Positions 54,983-64,000 of a stretch of DNA of 64,000 bases are shown here, one piece after another. The DNA is taken from positions 1,054,001 to 1,118,000 of the forward strand of contig NZ_CP029479.1 in assembly GCF_003150835.1 (NCBI RefSeq), given 5' to 3'. Made by a program: the position numbers and the translations under genes. Each line of letters starts with the position of its first letter. Within the stretch, counting starts at the first letter, position 1. The notes under the pieces are model-generated. The model searched no databases. It was given only the letters and a program-made list of their open reading frames with translations, and had not been told where the DNA came from. The stretch comes from Phenylobacterium parvum. Its GTDB lineage: Bacteria; Pseudomonadota; Alphaproteobacteria; Caulobacterales; Caulobacteraceae.

Positions 54983-55414
54983 ATGGCCAAGAAGATTCTG
55001 GGCTACATCAAGCTGCAGGTGCCCGCCGGCTCCGCCACCCCTTCGCCGCCCATCGGGCCGGCCCTGGGCCAGCGCGGCGTCAACATCATGGGCTTCTGCA
55101 AGGAATTCAACGCCCGCACCGAGAAGGAAGTCAAAGGTACGCCCCTGCCGACGGTGATCACCGTCTACCAGGATAAGTCCTTCACCTTCATCACGAAGAC
55201 CCCGCCCGCGACCCACTTCATCAAGGAAGCCCTGGGCCTGAAGTCCGGCTCCAAGGCGCCGGGCCGTGACGTGGCCGGCAGCATTTCCCGCGCCCAGCTG
55301 CGGGATATCGCCGAGAAGAAGATGAAGGACCTGAACGCCGTCGACATCGAGGCGGCCGCACGCATCATCGAGGGCTCCGCCCGCTCGATGGGCCTCACCA
55401 TCGTGGAGGGCTGA
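54983..55414 (+). CDS. rplK: 50S ribosomal protein L11
   Basis: This 143-aa protein binds the GTPase centre of 23S rRNA. It has [28 protein letters not shown] with the proline pair of the flexible N-domain, and the C-domain [31 protein letters not shown] precedes the ATG. Three bases separate its stop from rplA. Confidence 0.98.
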   Translation: MAKKILGYIKLQVPAGSATPSPPIGPALGQRGVNIMGFCKEFNARTEKEVKGTPLPTVITVYQDKSFTFITKTPPATHFIKEALGLKSGSKAPGRDVAGSISRAQLRDIAEKKMKDLNAVDIEAAARIIEGSARSMGLTIVEG

Positions 55415-55417
55415 CGC

Positions 55418-56107
55418 ATGACCCGGCAAACCAAGCGCACCAAGGCCTGGACCGGCGACCGCCTGGCCGCCCATCCCGTCGGCGACGCCATCCGCCTCGT
55501 CAAGGAAAACGCCAAGGCCAAGTTCGACGAGTCCATCGAGATCGCCGTGAACCTGGGCGTTGATCCCCGCCACGCCGACCAGCAGGTCCGCGGCGTGGTC
55601 AACCTGCCCTCGGGCACCGGCCGCGACGTCCGCGTCGCCGTCATCGCCCGCGACGCCAAGGCCGACGAGGCCAAGGCCGCCGGCGCCGAGATCGTGGGGG
55701 CCGAGGAACTGGTCGAGCGGATCCAGGGCGGCTTCATGGAGTTCGACCGGGTGATCGCCACTCCGGACATGATGGCCCTGGTCGGCCGTCTGGGTAAGGT
55801 GCTGGGCCCGCGCGGCCTGATGCCGAACCCCCGCGTCGGCACCGTGACGCCCAATGTCGGCCAGGCCGTCAAGGACGCCAAGGGCGGGGCCATCGAGTTC
55901 CGCACCGAGAAGACAGGCATCATCCACGCCGGCATCGGCAAGGCCAGCTTCACCGACGAGCAGATCGCCGCCAACGTGCGCGCCCTGGTCGACGCCCTGA
56001 ACAGGGCCAAGCCCTCCGGCGCCAAGGGCACCTACATCAAGAAGATCAGCCTTTCCTCCACCATGGGGCCAGGCTTCCGGATCGACACCGGCTCGGTCAG
56101 CGCCTGA
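55418..56107 (+). CDS. rplA: 50S ribosomal protein L1
   Basis: This 229-aa protein binds the L1 stalk and, in many bacteria, represses the L11 operon through its own m[46 protein letters not shown] and [23 protein letters not shown] are the family signatures. The protein starts nearly at once after rplK. Confidence 0.98.
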   Translation: MTRQTKRTKAWTGDRLAAHPVGDAIRLVKENAKAKFDESIEIAVNLGVDPRHADQQVRGVVNLPSGTGRDVRVAVIARDAKADEAKAAGAEIVGAEELVERIQGGFMEFDRVIATPDMMALVGRLGKVLGPRGLMPNPRVGTVTPNVGQAVKDAKGGAIEFRTEKTGIIHAGIGKASFTDEQIAANVRALVDALNRAKPSGAKGTYIKKISLSSTMGPGFRIDTGSVSA

Positions 56108-56139
56108 GGCGTCGGACCCGGTTTCATCGGGACTTCAGG

Positions 56140-56171
56140 GGGGGTGGCGCCGCAGGGCGCCGCCCCCTTTT
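56140..56171 (+). terminator. Intrinsic terminator after rplA
   Basis: A 12-bp stem with one G-T pair (GGGGGTGGCGCC / GGCGCCGCCCCC, loop GCAG) is followed by TTTT, 33 bases after the rplA stop. It ends the secE-nusG-rplKA transcript before the thiolase gene, so rplJ/rplL need another promoter. Confidence 0.85.
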
Positions 56172-56255
56172 CACGTCAGGGCGCTGTCCGAGGCTTGACC
56201 GCCGGGCCCGTCCGGGGTTCCTCGGCCCTCGCACCTTTCGCCCAGGGAGATCCCC

Positions 56256-57452
56256 ATGAGACGCGCCGCCATCGTCAGCCCGATCCGCACTGCCGTGGGC
56301 AAGTTCCAGGGGAGCCTGGCCAGCCTGACCGCCGGTGAGCTGGGCGCCGTGATCCTGCGCGCCCTGATGGAGCGCACCGGAGTCGATCCGGGCCGGGTGG
56401 ACGACGTGATCTTCGCCCAGGGCTATGGGAACGGGGAGGCGCCCTGCATCGCCCGCTGGTCGGCCCTGGCGGCCGACTTTCCGATCTCCGTGCCCGGCTA
56501 CCAGCTGGACCGCCGCTGCGGTTCGGGCCTCCAGGCGGTGATCGATGCCGCCATGATGGTGCAGACAGGCGTCGCCGACGTCGTCATCGCCGGCGGCGTC
56601 GAGAGCATGAGCAATGTCGAGTACTACTCCCTCGACATGCGCAGCGGGGCCCGCGCCGGCTCGGTGACGATGCATGACCGCCTGGCCCGCGGCCGGGTGA
56701 TGAGCCAGCCCATCGAGCGCTTCGGGGTCATCTCCGGCATGATCGAGACGGCCGACAACCTGGCGCGCGACTACCAGATCAGCCGCGAGGAATGCGACGA
56801 GTACGCCGCCATGAGCCACCAGCGCGCCGCCGCCGCCTGGGCCGCCGGCAAGTTCGACGACGAGCTGGTGCCCGTGCCGGTCAAGCAGAAGAAGGGCGAC
56901 CCCATCCTGTTCGCCAAGGACGAGGGCGTCCGGCCGGACGCGACTCCGGAATCCCTTGGGCAGCTTCGGGCCATCGAGAAGGGCGGGGTGGTCACCGCGG
57001 GCAACGCCAGCCAGCAGAATGACGCCGCCGCCGCCTGCCTGGTGGTGGCCGAGGACAAGCTGGCCGAGCTGAACCTCGATCCCATGGGCTGGTTCGTCAG
57101 CTGGGCGGCGGCGGGATGCGATCCCTCGCGCATGGGCATCGGCCCCGTGCCGGCCGTCGAGCGCCTGTTCGCCCGCACCGGCATGTCCTGGGACGACATC
57201 GACCTGGTCGAGCTGAACGAGGCCTTCGCGCCCCAGGTCCTGGCCGTCCTTCGTGGGTGGGGCTGGGATGACCGCGACCGCTTGAACGTCAACGGCTCCG
57301 GCATCTCGCTTGGCCATCCCATCGGCGCCACCGGGGGCCGGATCCTGGCCAACCTCCTGCGCGAGCTGGACCGCCGGAAGGGGCGTTACGGCCTCGAGAC
57401 CATGTGCATCGGCGGCGGCCAGGGCATTGCGGCCATCTTCGAGCGCCGCTGA
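56256..57452 (+). CDS. Acetyl-CoA C-acyltransferase/thiolase family
   Basis: This 398-aa thiolase has nucleophile C88 (LDRRCGSGLQ), the second active-site GHPIGATGG (His), and C-terminal CIGGGQGIA (Cys). VVIAGGVESMSN is the other family signature. It could be biosynthetic acetoacetyl-CoA thiolase or a degradative thiolase; the MHDRLARGRVMSQPIERFGV loop is unlike FadA. An AGGGAGA precedes its ATG. It sits alone between the rplKA terminator and the rplJ leader on the plus strand, breaking the usual rplKAJL order. Confidence 0.93.
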   Translation: MRRAAIVSPIRTAVGKFQGSLASLTAGELGAVILRALMERTGVDPGRVDDVIFAQGYGNGEAPCIARWSALAADFPISVPGYQLDRRCGSGLQAVIDAAMMVQTGVADVVIAGGVESMSNVEYYSLDMRSGARAGSVTMHDRLARGRVMSQPIERFGVISGMIETADNLARDYQISREECDEYAAMSHQRAAAAWAAGKFDDELVPVPVKQKKGDPILFAKDEGVRPDATPESLGQLRAIEKGGVVTAGNASQQNDAAAACLVVAEDKLAELNLDPMGWFVSWAAAGCDPSRMGIGPVPAVERLFARTGMSWDDIDLVELNEAFAPQVLAVLRGWGWDDRDRLNVNGSGISLGHPIGATGGRILANLLRELDRRKGRYGLETMCIGGGQGIAAIFERR

Positions 57453-57788
57453 GGCCCGGCCAAGTCTTGCCTTGCGGCGGCGCTTCGTGTAGCGACCGCG
57501 CCTTCAAGAGTTTCGCCCCTCCTTCTGGAGGCGGCGGGTTCGGGGGTTCGCCCCCGATCCTGTCCAAGAACTGCGGGGTCCCGGGGTCACCGGGGCCGTA
57601 ATCGCCGGGGGAGCCCCTCCGGTATCGCGGGGAGACGGGAAGATGAGGTTGAACGGCCGGCGGCTTGCCGCGGACCGTCGCCGCGGCTTCTCACACGGAC
57701 AGGTCGTCCCAGGCCCCCTCGGGGGCTGACGGGCGTGTGTACGGCTCCGGGAATGGTCCCGAAGCCGGTTCCGAGTATGGAGACCGCA
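57453..57788 (+). promoter_or_regulatory. rplJ leader region: candidate promoter and L10 autoregulatory leader
   Basis: These 336 bases hold no gene. A possible promoter, TTGCCT (57467-57472) and TGTAGC (57488-57493), 15 bases apart, lies at the left. A tight hairpin CGGGGGTTCGCCCCCG (57541-57556) follows, then several GC-rich stems, including GCCCCCTCGGGGGC (57714-57727), up to 25 bases before the rplJ ATG. In other bacteria L10-(L7/L12) represses its mRNA by binding a folded leader at this site; conservation of that fold was not tested here. The rplKA terminator upstream makes an independent promoter necessary unless thiolase read-through suffices. Confidence 0.5.
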
Positions 57789-58304
57789 ATGGACCGCGCA
57801 CAAAAGCAGGTGACCATCGAAGCGCTCAAGGGCGATTTCGCGGGCGCCGGCGCCGTGGTCGTGACCCACAACCTGGGTCTGACCGTTGCGGAAATGACGG
57901 AACTTCGCGGACGCCTCCGCAAGGAAGGCGCCCACTTCAAGGTGGTCAAGAACACCCTGGCCCAGAAGGCCCTGGCTGGATCCCTCGGCGAGGCGGGCGA
58001 CGCCCTCTTCACCGGACCCGTCGCCATCGCCTTTGCGCCGGATCCCGTGACCGCCGCCAAGGTGGCCAGCCAGTTCGCGAAGGAAAACGACAAGCTCGCC
58101 ATTCGTGGCGGCTTCATGGGCGAGACCGTTCTGGACGCCGCCGGCGTGGGGGCCCTGGCCACCCTGCCGTCGCTGGACCAGCTCCGGAGCAAGCTCATCG
58201 GCCTCCTGCAGGCGCCCGCGACCAAGGTCGCCGGCGTGCTCCAGGCTCCGGCCGGCCAGCTGGCCCGCGTCATGGGCGCCTATGCCGCCAAAGACGCCGC
58301 CTGA
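57789..58304 (+). CDS. rplJ: 50S ribosomal protein L10
   Basis: This 171-aa protein anchors L7/L12 dimers to the stalk base. It begins MDRAQKQVTIEALK, with VVVTHNLGLTVAEMTELRGRLR and FKVVKNTLAQKALAG, and the C-terminal helix that binds L7/L12 (ATKVAGVLQAPAGQLARVMGAYA). The ATG at 57789 fits homologues. It is followed by rplL after 50 bp. Confidence 0.97.
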   Translation: MDRAQKQVTIEALKGDFAGAGAVVVTHNLGLTVAEMTELRGRLRKEGAHFKVVKNTLAQKALAGSLGEAGDALFTGPVAIAFAPDPVTAAKVASQFAKENDKLAIRGGFMGETVLDAAGVGALATLPSLDQLRSKLIGLLQAPATKVAGVLQAPAGQLARVMGAYAAKDAA

Positions 58305-58354
58305 CCGTCACTTTCCGAAAACCCCTCATCCCCTGATCCCAAGGAAACCAAACC

Positions 58355-58738
58355 ATGTCCAAGCTCGAAAAGCTGGTTGAAGACCTCTCCGCCCTGACCG
58401 TCCTGGAAGCCGCTGAGCTGTCCAAGCTGCTCGAAGACAAGTGGGGCGTCTCCGCCGCCGCTCCGGTGGCCGTCGCCGCCGTGGCCGCTCCGGGCGCCGC
58501 TCCGGCCGAAGCCGCCGAGGAGCAGACCGAGTTCACCGTCGTCCTGACCGCCGGCGGCGACAAGAAGATCAACGTGATCAAGGAAGTCCGCGGCGTCCGT
58601 CCGGACCTGGGCCTGAAGGAAGCCAAGGACCTGGTGGAAGGCGCGCCCCAGAACGTGGTCGAGAACGTCTCCAAGCAGCAGGCCGAAGAGGTCAAGAAGA
58701 AGCTCGAGGAAGCCGGCGCCTCCGTCCAGATCAAGTAA
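58355..58738 (+). CDS. rplL: 50S ribosomal protein L7/L12
   Basis: This 127-aa stalk protein recruits translation factors. It has the N-terminal dimerisation domain ([22 protein letters not shown]), an Ala-rich hinge ([21 protein letters not shown]) and the C-domain [22 protein letters not shown] and [23 protein letters not shown] precedes its ATG. An intrinsic terminator follows, rather than rpoB. Confidence 0.98.
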   Translation: MSKLEKLVEDLSALTVLEAAELSKLLEDKWGVSAAAPVAVAAVAAPGAAPAEAAEEQTEFTVVLTAGGDKKINVIKEVRGVRPDLGLKEAKDLVEGAPQNVVENVSKQQAEEVKKKLEEAGASVQIK

Positions 58739-58768
58739 TCTGGCGGCGCGGTTTCGCGTCCCTTCAGG

Positions 58769-58798
58769 CGGGCCCGGGGATCACCCCGGGCCCGTTTT
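58769..58798. terminator. Intrinsic terminator after rplL, overlapping 3' end of antisense gene
   Basis: An 11-bp stem CGGGCCCGGGG / CCCCGGGCCCG with loop ATCA is followed by TTTT. It closes rplJL transcription. The stop codon of the opposite-strand serine hydrolase lies in the loop at 58781-58783, and the last codons of that gene form one arm. Confidence 0.9.
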
Positions 58799-60049
58799 GC
58801 GTCCGAGGGCACTCAGTCCGGCGGCGATCAGGTCTTCCTCAGGGGCGGTGAGGGCGGTGCGCCGTCCCGATGGCCGGTCGGTCTCCCGCATGCCGTTCAG
58901 GGCCCAGCAGAGGCTCTCGCCGGTGCGCCGGTTCCAGAAGAGTCCGGTCATCCAGCCGTAGGCGTCGCCCAGGTGTCCCCGCCAGTCCGCGGAATCGGCC
59001 CCGAAGAAGGCGTCGCCGGCGACGCCGGGGCGACCGGTCAGCACCTGCACGCCGAGACCATAGGCCAGCATCACACCCCCCTCATTGTCCGCACCCTCCG
59101 GACCCATCCGCCAGACCGGGACCTCCATCTCCACCAGACGATCCTTGTCCGCGAGGAAGGTCCGGGCGAGGCGGTCCATGTCCGCAAGACTGAGTCTCAG
59201 ACCTCCCTGCGGGGAGAAGGCGAAGCCGTTCTCGCCAGGACGTACATCTTCGGCCCTCAGGTTCGGGGTCTCCGGCGAGGCCAGGACAGCGGCCTCCGGC
59301 GCCGGCGGGGGATTGGAGTCGACCTGGGCCGCCCAGGTTCCGCCCTGAAGCCGCAGGCCCGGAGCCGCCCTCCGCCGGGCCGCCTCGGACACGCCGCTCC
59401 AGTTGTAGCCGGCGTCCGTTCCCGCGGGCGCCAGCAGCCGATCGTGCATCAGCCGGTCAAACCTCTGACCCGTCACGCGCTCGGCCCATTGGGCGAGGAC
59501 GGCGAAGTTCGCGTCAGCGTAGGAAAACCTCGCCCCCGGGGGCCAGTCCGCCGGCCCGAACCATCCGGCGCGGACCGCAGGGGGCGCATCAGGACCGAGC
59601 ACGGAGGCCAGGGTTCGCCCCGCCGGTACGGGATAATCCGGTCCGTTTCGCAGGCCGCTGGTGTGGGAAAGGAGGCTCCGAAGGGGAATCGGACGGTCCG
59701 GCCAGGCGGGGTGCCTGAGCCGGAAGCCAAGGCGGTCCGAGACATCGGCGTCGAGGCCGGCGGGAAGGGACTTGGCGATGGGCACGATCACCGTGGCCGC
59801 CACCATCTTGGAGACCGAGGCGACCCTGAAGGGACTGTCCTCACGGAACGGCCGGCCGACCGGCGCATCGCCCCGTATCCAGGCGCGCCGCCGACCGGGC
59901 GCCGAGGCGATGAAGCCGCTGCAGGGTCCAAAGTCAGGGGTGCGGTCCCGGGCGCTCATGGGTGCGGGGAGGGCGGTCGCCGCTCCCGCTGCCGCCAGGG
60001 ACAGGAGGTCGCGCCGGCGCGGGGGCTTCATGTTGCGGTTTTTTGACAT
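58781..60049 (-). CDS. Class C beta-lactamase-related serine hydrolase, Tat-exported
   Basis: This 422-aa protein has an N-terminal twin-arginine-like signal (RRRDLLSLAAAGAATALPAP). The serine nucleophile lies in SVSK (S78-K81), the YxN motif is YADAN near 176, and HLGDAYGW replaces the usual KTG with an HxG-type motif. This matches class C beta-lactamase/DD-peptidase/esterase relatives rather than true AmpC. Substrate is unknown. The ATG at 60049 has AAGGG five bases upstream. It lies antisense between rplL and rpoB and ends inside the rplL terminator. Confidence 0.85.
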   Translation of the reverse strand: MSKNRNMKPPRRRDLLSLAAAGAATALPAPMSARDRTPDFGPCSGFIASAPGRRRAWIRGDAPVGRPFREDSPFRVASVSKMVAATVIVPIAKSLPAGLDADVSDRLGFRLRHPAWPDRPIPLRSLLSHTSGLRNGPDYPVPAGRTLASVLGPDAPPAVRAGWFGPADWPPGARFSYADANFAVLAQWAERVTGQRFDRLMHDRLLAPAGTDAGYNWSGVSEAARRRAAPGLRLQGGTWAAQVDSNPPPAPEAAVLASPETPNLRAEDVRPGENGFAFSPQGGLRLSLADMDRLARTFLADKDRLVEMEVPVWRMGPEGADNEGGVMLAYGLGVQVLTGRPGVAGDAFFGADSADWRGHLGDAYGWMTGLFWNRRTGESLCWALNGMRETDRPSGRRTALTAPEEDLIAAGLSALGRKTGPG

Positions 60050-60210
60050 CAGGCCCTTCCCTTGAGGGGGATAATCGCATAGTTCCCGCCTTTCGCGATT
60101 CCACTGGCCCCGGCCAGCCGTTTCGTGCGCCTCTGTTCCGAGGCGCGGCCCTTAGCCCTGAGGCCGCGCGAGGGAACGCCCCCGGCGAGTAGGGGGCCTG
60201 CAGCGTCCAG

Positions 60211-60228
60211 CCTCCGGCTCCCCGGAGG
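60211..60228 (+). other. Hairpin in rpoB leader
   Basis: A 7-bp stem CCTCCGG / CCGGAGG with loop CTCC lies 70 bases before the rpoB ATG, without a T-tract. In enterobacteria the rplL-rpoB spacer carries processing and attenuation signals; here the spacer also holds a divergent gene, so this hairpin belongs to an independent rpoB leader. The rest of 60050-60298 (249 bp) shows no gene. Confidence 0.35.
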
Positions 60229-60298
60229 TTCAAGGGTGGACGACAGCATGCACATTCCGCGCCCGGGGTCCGCCCCGCGCGCTGTTCAAGGGAAGACA

Positions 60299-64000
<3,702 letters not shown>

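Noticed and set aside
60045..60077. TTGACA followed by GATAAT before the serine hydrolase/rpoB gap
   Set aside because: The spacer is 21 bases, too long for a normal sigma-70 promoter, and TTGACA overlaps the start of the opposite-strand gene.

Overview
The window is a GC-rich (roughly 70% by eye) chromosomal segment of an alphaproteobacterium. Marker genes point to Caulobacterales, a Caulobacter/Phenylobacterium-like genome: divK-pleD in tandem with PleD residue numbering identical to the Caulobacter protein, a CtrA-like box before divK, and the tRNA-Tyr/tRNA-Gly/tuf/tRNA-Trp/secE/nusG/rpl/rpoB block. I see no prophage, insertion sequence, integrase, CRISPR array or rRNA operon, so this is mostly core genome with a few accessory islands.

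Layout. 1-5.3 kb: a lipid-linked glycosyltransferase pair on the minus strand, then a plus-strand run of a DUF3617 protein, RidA, glycerophosphodiesterase, a FemAB-like protein and a HIT protein. 5.3-5.6 kb: a large inverted repeat between convergent genes. 5.6-8.2 kb: clpS-clpA. 8.4-11.2 kb: HAD phosphatase, ROK kinase and DinB with overlapping starts and stops. 11.3-13.0 kb: the cell-cycle/c-di-GMP pair divK-pleD. 13.1-24.5 kb: minus-strand housekeeping (rpmG, NUDIX, rnr, topA, dprA, plsY, a catalytically dead dihydroorotase homologue, LOG, pyrB, ruvX). 24.5-27.7 kb: an accessory patch of small or secreted proteins (Rap1a/Tai-like, DUF4180, two unrecognised exported proteins, a 73-aa protein). 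27.7-32.1 kb: FAD oxidoreductase, acyl-CoA dehydrogenase, lytic transglycosylase and CaiB. 32.2-36.7 kb: two DUF2336 proteins flanking a NUDIX hydrolase, a lone Hpt protein and NAD kinase. 36.8-43.7 kb: glpK, a class II aldolase and an RND efflux pair. 43.7-50.3 kb: a cytochrome c lipoprotein, tRNA-Thr, enoyl-CoA hydratase, metG, TerC, an amidohydrolase and a second acyl-CoA dehydrogenase. 50.3-64 kb: rlmB, then the translation/transcription block running into rpoB, which continues past the right edge.

How the genes work together. clpS/clpA supply N-end-rule and ssrA protein turnover. divK/pleD link the CtrA circuit to c-di-GMP signalling. pyrB with its inactive PyrC-like partner gives the aspartate transcarbamoylase step of pyrimidine synthesis. 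topA, dprA, ruvX, dinB and rnr handle nucleic acids. The right-hand block builds EF-Tu, SecE, NusG, ribosomal stalk and L1/L11 proteins and RNA polymerase. Two genes interrupt that block: a thiolase between rplA and rplJ, and an antisense serine hydrolase between rplL and rpoB.

Most notable observations: the PyrC-like protein lacking every metal-binding residue; the interrupted rpl/rpo cluster with a gene ending inside the rplL terminator; tuf with codon use unlike its neighbours; an exported CVNH plus double beta/gamma-crystallin protein; CtrA-like boxes before divK, a lytic transglycosylase and a DUF2336 gene; and a three-gene operon of DUF4180 plus two unrecognised exported proteins.
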